Positions 18,639-27,206 of a stretch of 64,000 nucleotides of DNA are shown one piece after another. Origin of the DNA: Fodinibius salipaludis (lineage in GTDB: Bacteria; Bacteroidota; Rhodothermia; Balneolales; Balneolaceae); the NCBI RefSeq assembly GCF_002287075.1, contig NZ_NSKE01000001.1, positions 248,001 to 312,000 of the forward strand, read 5' to 3'. The notes beneath the pieces are model-generated. The model did no database searches, was not told where the DNA came from, and was given only the letters and a program-made list of their open reading frames with translations. Each line of letters begins with the position of its first letter. The stretch's first letter is position 1. The position numbers were made by a program, and so were the translations under genes.

Positions 18639-19472
18639 ATGAATTGGAAAACTGTCAGCGAATATGAAGATATCACATTCAAAAAATCAAATGGCGTAGC
18701 GCGCATTGCCATCAACCGACCTGATCTTCGCAATGCTTTTCGTCCCAAAACCTTATTCGAGCTTCAGGATGCTTTTCTGGACGTCCGCGAAGATTCAAAC
18801 ATCGGCGTAGTACTGCTTACGGGCGAAGGACCTTCCCCGAAAGATGGCAAGTGGGCATTCTGTTCCGGTGGCGATCAGAACGTACGCGGCAAGGCCGGAT
18901 ACAAAGATGACACCGGAACGCCTCGGTTAAATGTGTTGGACTTACAACGCCTGATTCGCTTTATGGGTAAAGTTGTTATTTGTGTTGTTCCCGGCTGGGC
19001 CGTGGGCGGCGGACACAGTCTGCATGTGGTCTGTGATCTTACTATTGCCAGTAAAGAAAACGCGATATTCAAACAAACTGACGCCGACGTGGCCAGCTTT
19101 GACGGGGGGTTCGGCTCTGCCCTGTTGGCGCGCCAAGTGGGACAAAAGAAAGCGCGCGAAATCTTTTTCCTCGGCCGTAATTACTCTGCTCAAGAGGCTT
19201 ACGATATGGGGATGGTCAATGCCGTAGTTCCACACGATGAACTCGAAGAAACGGCCTACCAGTGGGCACAGGAAATTCTTGAAAAAAGTCCCACAGCTAT
19301 TCGCATGATTAAATATGCCTTTAACCTGGTGGATGATGGTATGGTTGGTCAGCAGGTATTCTCCGGTGAGGCGACGCGTCTGGCCTACATGACCGACGAG
19401 GCCGCCGAAGGACGCGACGCTTTCCTCGAGAAACGTAAACCTAACTGGGATGATTATCCTTGGATTGGATAA
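18639..19472 (+). CDS. menB: 1,4-dihydroxy-2-naphthoyl-CoA synthase
   Basis: A 277-residue crotonase-fold enzyme that closes the second ring of the naphthoquinone from o-succinylbenzoyl-CoA. Typical motifs: [30 protein letters not shown] (oxyanion region), [40 protein letters not shown] and the C-terminal [13 protein letters not shown], which is the MenB-specific ending. menC, menE and menA are not in the window. Base use is noticeably more GC-rich than the preceding men genes. A decayed copy of its 3' end lies at 20122-20295. Confidence 0.97.
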   Translation: MNWKTVSEYEDITFKKSNGVARIAINRPDLRNAFRPKTLFELQDAFLDVREDSNIGVVLLTGEGPSPKDGKWAFCSGGDQNVRGKAGYKDDTGTPRLNVLDLQRLIRFMGKVVICVVPGWAVGGGHSLHVVCDLTIASKENAIFKQTDADVASFDGGFGSALLARQVGQKKAREIFFLGRNYSAQEAYDMGMVNAVVPHDELEETAYQWAQEILEKSPTAIRMIKYAFNLVDDGMVGQQVFSGEATRLAYMTDEAAEGRDAFLEKRKPNWDDYPWIG

Positions 19473-19598
19473 CGAAGTTAACACTTAGAGACAGTATTCA
19501 CTAAGTTTTTCTCACAACAGTAGCTCACATGCGAATGATAAAACGGTGAATTAGGTTCACTATATAAGTGAGGACTATAATCACTAAAAATTGCGACC

Positions 19599-20078
19599 AT
19601 GTTATCATCAAGAGTATTTGTTGTTATAATTTGTGCCACTGCATTGTTCTTCTGTCATTCAGAAACTAAAGCACAAGCTAATCCTGATAGCGAAAACAAT
19701 TTTGGGCTCGGCCTTATCTTAGGAGAACCGACGGGACTCTCAATCAAATCCTGGAATGGCGATCAATCCGCTTTTAGCATCGGTGCTGCCTGGTCACTTT
19801 CGGAAGATGAAGCCCTTCACTTGCATGCCGATTTTCAGCTGCATTCCTGGTTTGAGAATATCGAACGCGGAAGACTTGCCTTTTACTATGGTATTGGCGG
19901 ACGTGTTATTTTTACAGATGACGCAAAAATTGGAGTCCGGGTTCCACTTGGATTGAACTATATCTTTGATACCCTCCCTTTTGATCTGTTTGTAGAAGCA
20001 ACTCCTATCCTTGATTTTACTCCTAATCTCGAACTTGCCGGCAATGGTGGAGTTGGAATACGGTATTATTTTAATTGA
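19599..20078 (+). CDS. Small outer-membrane beta-barrel-like protein
   Basis: A 159-residue exported protein: signal peptide of about 26 residues ending TKAQA, then repeated amphipathic strands (NFGLGLILGEPTGLSIKSW, SAFSIGAAWSL, RLAFYYGIGGRVIF, KIGVRVPLGLNYIF) and a final GVGIRYYFN ending in an aromatic, typical of small outer-membrane barrels of the FCB group. No specific function is readable. It sits between intact menB and the menB remnant, so it may have arrived with, or been flanked by, that duplication. Start ATG at 19599. Confidence 0.7.
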   Translation: MLSSRVFVVIICATALFFCHSETKAQANPDSENNFGLGLILGEPTGLSIKSWNGDQSAFSIGAAWSLSEDEALHLHADFQLHSWFENIERGRLAFYYGIGGRVIFTDDAKIGVRVPLGLNYIFDTLPFDLFVEATPILDFTPNLELAGNGGVGIRYYFN

Positions 20079-20121
20079 TCGAAATAAAATCAGATAGCAA
20101 TAAAAAAAGCCCGCTACATAA

Positions 20122-20295
20122 CGCATAATTAAATATTCCTTTAATCATCTTGTGGACGATGGCATGGGTTTCAGCAGATGTTCACTGGTGAAGCCACGCG
20201 ACTGTACTACATGACCAACGAGGCTGTTAAAGAACGTGATGCCTTCCTTGAAAAAACACAAACCAAATTGGGATGATTATTCTCAGATTGGCTAA
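20122..20295 (+). pseudogene. Decayed duplicate of the menB 3' end
   Basis: Read with two frameshifts this stretch encodes [39 protein letters not shown] and KPNWDDYSQIG-stop, closely matching the last about 55 residues of MenB ([13 protein letters not shown]... [19 protein letters not shown]... [11 protein letters not shown]). One frameshift follows GMG and one follows the FLEK segment. There is no start and nothing upstream resembles the rest of menB, so it is a dead 3' fragment, probably left from a tandem duplication or homologous exchange. The same 330-base gap (20079-20408) otherwise holds only a terminator. Confidence 0.88.
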
Positions 20296-20350
20296 CTCGA
20301 TAAATAGTTTTTGATTTAAAAAAATATTGGTGTTATTTAATGCATAGAAA

Positions 20351-20380
20351 ACAACCCAGTAGTTTGGGCTACTGGGTTGT
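20351..20380 (-). terminator. Hairpin terminator after the 32-residue microprotein gene
   Basis: A perfect 12-bp stem (ACAACCCAGTAG with CTACTGGGTTGT, six-base loop) lies 29 bases past the microprotein stop on the minus strand, followed by TTTTCTATG. Moderately T-rich tail; likely transcription end. Confidence 0.7.
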
Positions 20381-20408
20381 TGGATAATTTAAAGGTTAAA
20401 ATTAGTGA

Positions 20409-20507
20409 TTATTCTGGTGTTGACCGATAATGGGCAGGAATAGTCTTGCCATTTCGCTTATGCTTTTTGACATAGACTTTTTTCTTCCCATTGCTAGTTT
20501 TAGCCAT
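20409..20507 (-). CDS. 32-residue basic microprotein
   Basis: A very short gene: MAKTSNGKKKVYVKKHKR followed by NGKTIPAHYRSTPE. It is preceded by an unusually strong ribosome binding site for this genome, GGAGGTG at 20514-20520, 6 bases before the ATG, and is enclosed by two perfect hairpin terminators, so it is its own small unit downstream of nrdJ. About a third of the residues are Lys/Arg/His and there is no hydrophobic segment; nucleic-acid or ribosome binding is plausible but unproven. The motif VKKHKRNGKTIPAHYRS resembles short KxHxRNGKxVxxHYR segments I recall in other small bacterial and phage proteins. Function unknown. Confidence 0.75.
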   Translation of the reverse strand: MAKTSNGKKKVYVKKHKRNGKTIPAHYRSTPE

Positions 20508-20546
20508 TTTTAACACCTCCTTTCTATTTTTAGTTAGGATTTATTA

Positions 20547-20580
20547 ACAACAAAAGCCCGTTAAAGCGGGCTTTTGTTGT
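20547..20580 (-). terminator. Terminator after nrdJ
   Basis: A perfect 14-bp stem (ACAACAAAAGCCCG with CGGGCTTTTGTTGT, six-base loop) begins 22 bases past the nrdJ stop on the minus strand. The longest T run follows on the plus strand, so on the minus strand it works mainly through its stem and the T-rich stem end. Confidence 0.75.
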
Positions 20581-20602
20581 TTTTAATTATTTGCTTTAGT
20601 AA

Positions 20603-23600
20603 TTACGAGCAACCGGTGGTTGATCCACAGGTAATGCACTTCTGACAGGTTCCATTACGGACCATCGTCATACTACCGCACTCAGGACAAGAATCACCGG
20701 TATAACCCAGCTCCTTGGCCTTTTCATAATCGCTCTGATAACTGTCGTCATCAGCTGCGGATTGTGCCTGTTTCGTGGGTTGTGATTCCACCACAGTTTC
20801 GGGCTGATCAGAACTCCCATTGTTATCAGGTTGCTTAGGAGTATCAACCTTATTTGCTTTTCCCCTAGCTTGTTTTTCCTCTTCAGAAGGACGCATCTTG
20901 CGCGTCATCACTTCTTCCGCAGGAACATGCGCCAGATCATCGCGACCGAGATACGTAACGGCAAGCTCACGGAAAATATAGTCAATCACAGAAGTCGTCA
21001 TTTTCACATGTGGACTTCCACTAACCGTTCCACTTGGCTCGAACTTTGTAAATGTAAAGGCATCCACAAACTCTTCGAGCGGTACGCCGTGCTGCAGGCC
21101 AAGAGAAATTGCAATCGCAAAACAGTTGGTCAGGCTTCTAAATGCCGCTCCTTCTCGGTGCATGTCAAGGAATATTTCACCAAGCTGGCCATTTTCATAT
21201 TCACCGGTTCGCAAGTACACGCTCTGCCCACCAATTTTCACCTTCTGGGTATATCCATTTCGGCGGCTGGGCAAGCGTTTACGCTCAGCCACATATTTAT
21301 GAACAATCCGCTCAGCAGTTTCTACTACCTTATCTTGTTCTGCCTTCGTTTCCTCATCCAGATCTTCTTCATCCAGATCCTCAAAGACATCACTGAGACT
21401 ATTCAGCGGCTGACTCAACTTGGAGCCATCACGATACAAGGCATTGGCCTTCAGCATCAGCTCCCATGAGTCCATGTACGCTTCCTTAAAGTCTTCAACC
21501 GTTGCCTCATTCGGCAAGTTAATCGTCTTCGAAATGGCGCCCGAAACAAACGGTTGCGCAGCTGCCATCATGCGGATGTGCCCTTTGGGTTTAATGTATC
21601 GCGTTCCGATACGTCCACAGCGGTTAGCACAATCGAAGACCGGCAGGTGCTCATCTTTCAAGTGTGGAGCCCCTTCAACGGTCATTGTACCGCAGACGTA
21701 GTCGTTGGCTTCCTGAATTTCTTCTTTGGTAAATCCAAGATGCTTGAGGACATCAAACTGAGGATTCGCCAACTGCTCATCAGAAAGACCAAGCTCTTCT
21801 TTACAGAAGTCTTCGCCCAAGGTCCACTGATTAAAGGCAAATTGAATCTCAAAACTGCTTGGCAGCGCTTCTTCAATAGCGTCAAGCTGTTTGTCATCGA
21901 ATCCTTTTTCACGGAGACTTTCCTCATTAATATGCGGACAGCCATCCAGCGATCCATGTCCCTTGGCATAGTTAATAATTTCTTCACGCTCTTTGGGACT
22001 GTATCCAAGATTCTCCAGCGCTTTGGGCACACATTGATTAATAATCTTAAAGTGTCCACCGCCGGCAAGTTTCTTGAATTTCACCAGCGCAAAGTCAGGC
22101 TCAATTCCGGTGGTATCACAATCCATTACCAGACCAATTGTTCCGGTCGGTGCAATTACGGTAACCTGCGCATTACGATAGCCGTGCTTCTCACCCATTT
22201 TAACAGCTTCATCGGAATCTTCGCGAGCAGCCTTAAGAAGATTTTCGGGACATTCATTCGCATCAATGCCCATTGGCTTTACGGTTAGATCCTCGTACTC
22301 ATCGGGATCCACATTATAGGCCGCGCGTTTGTGATTTCGGACTACTTTGAGCATCGGCTCTTTATTAGCTTCAAAACGCTCGAAAGTACCGAGCTCTTTA
22401 GCCATTTCTGCACTCGTTTTATAAGCATTCATATGGATGATGCTCATCAATCCACCCGCAATAGCACATCCTTCATCACTGTCATACGGCACGCCTTGCA
22501 CCATCAGTGCTGCGCCTAAGTTGGCAAATCCAAGACCAAGCGTACGATATTTGTACGATAGATCTGCAATTTCTTTAGATGGGAACTGTGCCATCAGTAC
22601 AGAAATCTCCAGTACGACCGTCCACAAGCGAGAAGCATTACGGAGTGACTCAACATCAAATTCCTTGCACTCATCCGTTTTAAAATATTTCATCAGGTTC
22701 AATGACGCCAGATTACAGGCCGTGTTATCAAGGAACATATATTCCGAACACGGATTACTTCCATTAATCGGTCCGTCATTGGGACATGTGTGCCACTCAT
22801 TAATAGTATCGTGATACTGTGCTCCCGGATCGGCGCATGCCCAGGCAGCATTCGAGATCTGATCCCAAAGTTCACGGGCCGGCATCGTTTTATGCGGTTC
22901 TGGCTCGCGTCCTTCTTCGGCGGCCTTCCGCTTTTCGGTTCTCCAATAAAGGTTCCAGTCGTCGTCATTTTTGACGGCTCGCATAAACTTATTGGGGATG
23001 CGTACGGAGTTGTTTGAATTTTGTCCGCTTACCGTGCGATACGCTTCAGAATCCCAATCCGTATCATAAGTATCAAATTCCAGATCGGTATATCCTTGTG
23101 CAGCCAACTGAACAACCCGTTCAATATAATTGAGCGGTACCTGATCTTCCTTCGCTTCCTTAATAGCTTTACCAAGCTCTTTGTTTTTAACGGGATCGCG
23201 ACTTACCGCCCCATTAAAAGTACGTCCATCAATTTCAACCGGTTCGTTACAAAGCTTAATGATTTTCTTGAGATGCTTCTCCAAAATCTTGGAGCCGGCA
23301 ACCATAGAAGCAACTTTTTGCTCTTCCCGAACTTTCCAATTTACATATTCTTCGATATCGGGATGATCAAGATCCAGCGTTACCATCTTGGCTGCGCGCC
23401 GTGTGGTTCCACCAGACTTAATAGCACCGGCAGCCTTGTCGCCAATCTTCAGAAAGCTCATCAATCCGGATGACCTGCCACCACCGCTCAAGGGCTCTCC
23501 CTCACCGCGAATTTTTGAGAAGTTACTTCCCGTTCCGGAACCATACTTAAAGAGTCGCGCTTCGCGAACCCACAAGTCCATAATGCCTCCCTCATTGACG

Positions 23601-24232
23601 AGGTTGTCATCGATACTCTGGATAAAACAAGCATGCGGCTGTGGATGCGTATAAGCATCTTCTGACTTTGTCAGTTCTCCTGTTTTTCCATCTACATAAT
23701 AATGACCTTGTGACGGACCATTAATGCCATATGCCCAATGTAAACCGGTATTAAACCATTGGGGACTGTTAGGTGCCGCCATTTGATTGGCCAGCATATA
23801 GCTTAATTCGTCATAAAAAACCTTGGCTTCTTTTTCAGAATCAAAATAATCGTGTTTCCATCCCCAATACGTCCAACAACCGGCAAGACGATGAAATACT
23901 TGGCGGCTGTCATACTCTCCGCCATAATAATCATCTTCATCAATCCCTTCCTTTTTCATCGCTTTCTCATCGGCTTCTGATCGCTGCAACCACTCCGGTA
24001 CTCCTTTTTCTTTTACTTTCTTTGTGATTTGTGGGACGCCCGCCTTGCGAAAATATTTTTGGGCAATTACATCTGTTGAAACCTGTGACCAGGTTTCAGG
24101 TACAATCAATTCTTCCATTGAAAAAACAATGGATCCATCGGGATTTTTTATCTCCGATTTGCGGCTCTCAAAATTCATATCTCCAAATGGACTGTCCCAC
24201 TCCTCTTGTGTATAAAATCGTGTAAATTTCAT
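20603..24232 (-). CDS. nrdJ: Adenosylcobalamin-dependent (class II) ribonucleotide reductase
   Basis: A 1209-residue enzyme making deoxyribonucleotides with an adenosylcobalamin-generated radical. Visible signatures: [26 protein letters not shown] near residue 230, the active-site [11 protein letters not shown] around residue 495, [35 protein letters not shown], and the C-terminal redox cysteines in [29 protein letters not shown]. It belongs to the long NrdJ type with a Cys-rich tail. No oxygen-dependent nrdAB or class III genes are in view. It lies beside the B12 uptake genes but has no cobalamin riboswitch; DnaA boxes lie upstream instead. Start ATG at 24232. No intein or frameshift seen. 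Confidence 0.96.
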   Translation of the reverse strand: MKFTRFYTQEEWDSPFGDMNFESRKSEIKNPDGSIVFSMEELIVPETWSQVSTDVIAQKYFRKAGVPQITKKVKEKGVPEWLQRSEADEKAMKKEGIDEDDYYGGEYDSRQVFHRLAGCWTYWGWKHDYFDSEKEAKVFYDELSYMLANQMAAPNSPQWFNTGLHWAYGINGPSQGHYYVDGKTGELTKSEDAYTHPQPHACFIQSIDDNLVNEGGIMDLWVREARLFKYGSGTGSNFSKIRGEGEPLSGGGRSSGLMSFLKIGDKAAGAIKSGGTTRRAAKMVTLDLDHPDIEEYVNWKVREEQKVASMVAGSKILEKHLKKIIKLCNEPVEIDGRTFNGAVSRDPVKNKELGKAIKEAKEDQVPLNYIERVVQLAAQGYTDLEFDTYDTDWDSEAYRTVSGQNSNNSVRIPNKFMRAVKNDDDWNLYWRTEKRKAAEEGREPEPHKTMPARELWDQISNAAWACADPGAQYHDTINEWHTCPNDGPINGSNPCSEYMFLDNTACNLASLNLMKYFKTDECKEFDVESLRNASRLWTVVLEISVLMAQFPSKEIADLSYKYRTLGLGFANLGAALMVQGVPYDSDEGCAIAGGLMSIIHMNAYKTSAEMAKELGTFERFEANKEPMLKVVRNHKRAAYNVDPDEYEDLTVKPMGIDANECPENLLKAAREDSDEAVKMGEKHGYRNAQVTVIAPTGTIGLVMDCDTTGIEPDFALVKFKKLAGGGHFKIINQCVPKALENLGYSPKEREEIINYAKGHGSLDGCPHINEESLREKGFDDKQLDAIEEALPSSFEIQFAFNQWTLGEDFCKEELGLSDEQLANPQFDVLKHLGFTKEEIQEANDYVCGTMTVEGAPHLKDEHLPVFDCANRCGRIGTRYIKPKGHIRMMAAAQPFVSGAISKTINLPNEATVEDFKEAYMDSWELMLKANALYRDGSKLSQPLNSLSDVFEDLDEEDLDEETKAEQDKVVETAERIVHKYVAERKRLPSRRNGYTQKVKIGGQSVYLRTGEYENGQLGEIFLDMHREGAAFRSLTNCFAIAISLGLQHGVPLEEFVDAFTFTKFEPSGTVSGSPHVKMTTSVIDYIFRELAVTYLGRDDLAHVPAEEVMTRKMRPSEEEKQARGKANKVDTPKQPDNNGSSDQPETVVESQPTKQAQSAADDDSYQSDYEKAKELGYTGDSCPECGSMTMVRNGTCQKCITCGSTTGCS

Positions 24233-24364
24233 ATTACTAACTCCGGTTTACTTTAATAGTTTTTTACTTAACTGGAAGGCTCTGAAAAAGCACAAAATCA
24301 TGTCGTTTTCTTCTAATTAAATATAAAGGAATGCGACGATGGAACAAGTCAAAAAGCCCAAAAC

Positions 24365-24463
24365 TTTTCCACAAAATGCAGAAGTTATCCACAATAGATC
24401 ATGATATTTGACGTAATTTTTTCAGACTTTTTTATCCGGTATAAGAAAAATTGTGGATAACTT
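24365..24463. promoter_or_regulatory. DnaA-box cluster upstream of nrdJ
   Basis: Two perfect DnaA boxes (TTATCCACA at 24385-24393 and its reverse complement at 24452-24460) sit inside a 14-bp perfect inverted repeat, AAGTTATCCACAAT (24382-24395) and ATTGTGGATAACTT (24450-24463). A third near-match, TTTTCCACA, is at 24365-24373. They lie 133-231 bases upstream of the nrdJ start. DnaA is known to bind such boxes in the E. coli nrdAB promoter, so replication-linked control of nrdJ is a reasonable inference. The rest of the 385-base gap (24233-24617) shows only the btuB terminator. Confidence 0.6.
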
Positions 24464-24560
24464 TCATGAATCCTATTACTGGGGAGCCAAAGCTCACCTA
24501 AGGTGCTTTTCAAGTCCAACTTCTATTGGTCAGCAAATAGTTATTCATCCCAATAAAAAA

Positions 24561-24594
24561 AGCCTCCTTTCATCAGAATTTATGAAAGGAGGCT
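24561..24594 (-). terminator. Terminator after the BtuB-like receptor gene
   Basis: A perfect 13-bp stem (AGCCTCCTTTCAT with ATGAAAGGAGGCT) lies 24 bases past the receptor stop on the minus strand and is followed there by seven T residues: a textbook intrinsic terminator. Confidence 0.92.
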
Positions 24595-24617
24595 AAAATA
24601 AGCTGAGGGATTTTTTT

Positions 24618-26819
24618 CTATAATTGATACTGCAACTTGATAAAGTATCCTCGACCTCGGGTATTATAACCGTTAATCTCTTGATAATCAGTATTAAAAA
24701 GATTCTCTACTTTTAGTAGTGTAGATAGATTTTCTGTAACTGAATAGCCCACCGTGGCATTTGTTACATTATAACCCGAAACATCACTACGATCCAGGGC
24801 TCCATTCGGACCTAAGCTTGCACTGTAATACACATCATCTCTGGATCCAACATATCGGGAATCAATTTTAAATCGCAGTTTATCAGTAGCTAAATACGAT
24901 GCACTGACAAAGGCATTCACCGATGGACGCCGAGTTAAGCCTTCAATCTCTTTTTCTTCGGTTACATAGGCTCCGCTCTCATATATTTGTACGTGATTTC
25001 CTCCCGTATATGCTGCATCAATGTCATCTGGTGAAAACGTTATTGTTGATCTGGTGAGAGATACGTTTCCTCGTAGAGTAAGTTTGGGAGTTATTCTCGC
25101 TGAGGCTGATGCTTCAAGTCCTGATACCTGCTGCTCAGAAGCATTAATATACGTATCTCCGAGATAGTCTGAATCCGGAAAGCTTGCACTTAAATTTTCG
25201 ATCGCGGTATCGCCATTCCATAAGTACACGTATTCAATGACATCATCTACTACTGTTTTAAAAGCAGACAATTCAAAAGAAAACTGATTGCCTACCTCTT
25301 GCTTCCATCCAAGCTCGTAAGATACCGATGACTCGGGGTCCAGATTTTCATTGCCCCGGTTTGTATAACTTCCCGCGCTTTGTGACGGTGAATAAAGTTG
25401 GTAGAGTGAAGGGGCGTTAAATCCACTGGTTATTGCACCATATAAAAGCGTGGATTCGGTCACCTGAAGTTTGGGATTCACTTCATACGTAAAGTGAGAT
25501 CCAAACTCATCGTGATGGACCAATCGTCCTCCCAATCCTAATGAAAATAACTCTAACTGATCGGCAATTAATCCTCCATTAAGATTGGACTGGGCATACC
25601 CGTTATAAATAATTTCCTTCAATCCTAATGAATCTAAATCGGTTGTCGATTCATACACTCCAAATTGCGACCGACTATACACATAATTTCGAGTAGACAT
25701 CGTTTGTCGCGATGCGGAAGCACCGGCAACAAATCGAATATGATTCCCATCTATTACGGCCTTCAATTCATTTTCCCAGAGTGATCCTTCGGCATTAAGC
25801 TCTGTATAAATCCCGTCATACGTATCATTGGGACTCACAAGGGACGAATCGTTTACAAAATCTCTGTTTAAATCTGAATAGGCACCCTGGAACTCTAAAG
25901 CTACCTGATCTGATAATTCCATGCCACCCCCAAAATTAAACAGATCGCGCTGAAATTCGGTGTAGGCATTACTATCATCCTGATAAGCACCCTGATCAAC
26001 GTCACTGCGCTGATCTACACGTCTATAAGATGCATATAAATCATACTGATCAGTCGAATACCCAAGCTTACCCACTAAATCAAGTTTATTAAAATCATCC
26101 TGATCCTGTGGATTAAACGTATTGGTGCCGGATGTCGTATCAATGGTTGCATCAAACCCGTTGGTCAGCCGAAAGTTGGCACCCAAATTCGCGTACCATC
26201 CCCCATCAGTAGTATAATTAGCAAAAAGGCTGTTTGTAGTGGAATACGTTCCTTCGCCAAATCGCCCGTGTTTGGTTTCTGCATTTACATTAAATCCTTC
26301 TGCTCCTTCCTTTTTTGTAATAATATTAACAACTCCGCCAATAGCCGAGGAACCATAGAGCGTGCTATGTGATCCGCGGACAATTTCGATGCGCTTTATT
26401 CCGGTAAGTGAAAGCTCCGAAAGATCAATAGAATTATTATTGGTAGAAGGATCACTGATTCGAACGCCGTCAATCAATACAACTGAATGATTGGAATTGG
26501 CATTGCGGATAAATCCCTGCTGCAGCGAGCCCGGCGTTTGTCCCGCTCCTATCATATGTACACTTTGCTGTTGCGCCAACAGCTCACTGACATTTGCATA
26601 TGCAGCATTCTGAATATCCTCCTGTGAAATAACAGTAACATTGCGCCCTACCGACTGCGGGGACTGCTCGTATTTACTGGCACTGATTATAATTTCGTCC
26701 AGCTCATAGATTGTAGAGTCGGTTTCTACATCGTTTTGTTGAGCCAGCGTTGGCACAGATATCCAAAGAAAAGCCACCAAGGCACAAAGCCCTGAAAGTA
26801 ATCGTTTAGTTATGGTCAT
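24618..26819 (-). CDS. btuB: BtuB-like TonB-dependent cobalamin receptor
   Basis: A 733-residue outer-membrane receptor. Signal peptide ends VPTLAQ; a TonB-box-like stretch TIYELDEIIISASK follows; the plug domain contains VLIDGVRISDPSTNNNSIDLSEL and RIEIVRGSHSTLYGSSAIGGVVNIITKK, and the barrel ends with the strand GRGYFIKLQYQL. BtuB-type plugs look like this, and the cobalamin riboswitch upstream makes a corrinoid the likely substrate, taken up with TonB energy and passed to BtuF. The leader between the riboswitch hairpin and the ATG at 26819 is 111 bases long. Exact corrinoid specificity is not readable. Confidence 0.9.
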   Translation of the reverse strand: MTITKRLLSGLCALVAFLWISVPTLAQQNDVETDSTIYELDEIIISASKYEQSPQSVGRNVTVISQEDIQNAAYANVSELLAQQQSVHMIGAGQTPGSLQQGFIRNANSNHSVVLIDGVRISDPSTNNNSIDLSELSLTGIKRIEIVRGSHSTLYGSSAIGGVVNIITKKEGAEGFNVNAETKHGRFGEGTYSTTNSLFANYTTDGGWYANLGANFRLTNGFDATIDTTSGTNTFNPQDQDDFNKLDLVGKLGYSTDQYDLYASYRRVDQRSDVDQGAYQDDSNAYTEFQRDLFNFGGGMELSDQVALEFQGAYSDLNRDFVNDSSLVSPNDTYDGIYTELNAEGSLWENELKAVIDGNHIRFVAGASASRQTMSTRNYVYSRSQFGVYESTTDLDSLGLKEIIYNGYAQSNLNGGLIADQLELFSLGLGGRLVHHDEFGSHFTYEVNPKLQVTESTLLYGAITSGFNAPSLYQLYSPSQSAGSYTNRGNENLDPESSVSYELGWKQEVGNQFSFELSAFKTVVDDVIEYVYLWNGDTAIENLSASFPDSDYLGDTYINASEQQVSGLEASASARITPKLTLRGNVSLTRSTITFSPDDIDAAYTGGNHVQIYESGAYVTEEKEIEGLTRRPSVNAFVSASYLATDKLRFKIDSRYVGSRDDVYYSASLGPNGALDRSDVSGYNVTNATVGYSVTENLSTLLKVENLFNTDYQEINGYNTRGRGYFIKLQYQL

Positions 26820-26930
26820 AATTTAAAATTGTAGGTTACAAATGATGATTAATTCATCACTCGTACCTTTGGGTATAAAACTTGGAAGGTATAAATACGT
26901 TCTGATAGCCAGAAACGATATTTACTCTTC

Positions 26931-26948
26931 GCTTTTCTCCCGAAAGCT
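26931..26948 (-). promoter_or_regulatory. L13-type hairpin after the btuB riboswitch
   Basis: AGCTTTCGGGAGAAAAGC on the minus strand folds as GCUUU/AAAGC with a seven-base loop CGGGAGA. It lies 16 bases past the riboswitch core and is identical, base for base, to the hairpin after the btuF riboswitch. The loop's CGGG can pair with CCCG in loop L5 of the riboswitch, as in the L5-L13 kissing loop known for this class. Confidence 0.65.
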
Positions 26949-26964
26949 ACGAATGCTGTGCGTT

Positions 26965-27128
26965 GGCAGGTCTTCTGGCTTGTTCCGCTTCTGACAACCT
27001 TCCCGTCCCATCCCGGTTAAACCGAGAGAAACAGTGGTTCAAGAAAGATCAAAAGGTTATGGAACTCACAGCATCGGGGAATGCTCCGGATTTTCCCGAA
27101 AATTATCGAGAGCACCGGATTCCCTTTT
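26965..27128 (-). promoter_or_regulatory. Cobalamin riboswitch upstream of btuB
   Basis: On the minus strand the order is GGGAATCCGGTG, then the P5 hairpin GAGCAT-TCCCCG-ATGCTGTGAG, then AACCACTG, GGGAAGG and finally GCCAGAAGACCTGCC, the B12 box. This is the conserved core of adenosylcobalamin riboswitches. It should repress btuB when the coenzyme is plentiful. The L5 loop CCCG matches the downstream hairpin loop CGGG. Confidence 0.95.
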
Positions 27129-27130
27129 AA

Positions 27131-27159
27131 TCCCATCCCAAAACATTTTTAGGATGGGA
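27131..27159 (-). terminator. Terminator of the btuFCD operon
   Basis: A stem TCCCATCC with GGATGGGA, extended by A/T pairs, lies 48 bases past the btuD stop on the minus strand and is followed by TTAAAA, directly ahead of the btuB riboswitch. It would separate btuFCD transcription from btuB. Confidence 0.65.
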
Positions 27160-27206
27160 ACCAATGCACGAGCCGAAAATACGAGGTGCGCTGAATAAAT
27201 CAAAAC

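Noticed and set aside
18942-19484. A 180-codon minus-strand frame over menB
   Set aside because: Antisense to an intact conserved enzyme; the composition mirrors GC-rich menB codons and no motif is present.
20831-22288. Long plus-strand open frames (212 and 244 codons) inside nrdJ
   Set aside because: They run antisense to intact, strongly conserved nrdJ, have no family features, and follow from its codon use.
20603-24232. Intein or frameshift in nrdJ
   Set aside because: The frame is continuous, with active-site motifs in normal order, and the length fits the long NrdJ type.
24365-24463. Replication origin
   Set aside because: Only two perfect boxes and one near-match, no clustered array, no obvious unwinding element, and dnaA/dnaN/gyrB are not nearby.
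24233-24617. Possible third cobalamin riboswitch ahead of nrdJ
   Set aside because: No B12 box, P5 region or other core element is present; only DnaA boxes and the btuB terminator are found.
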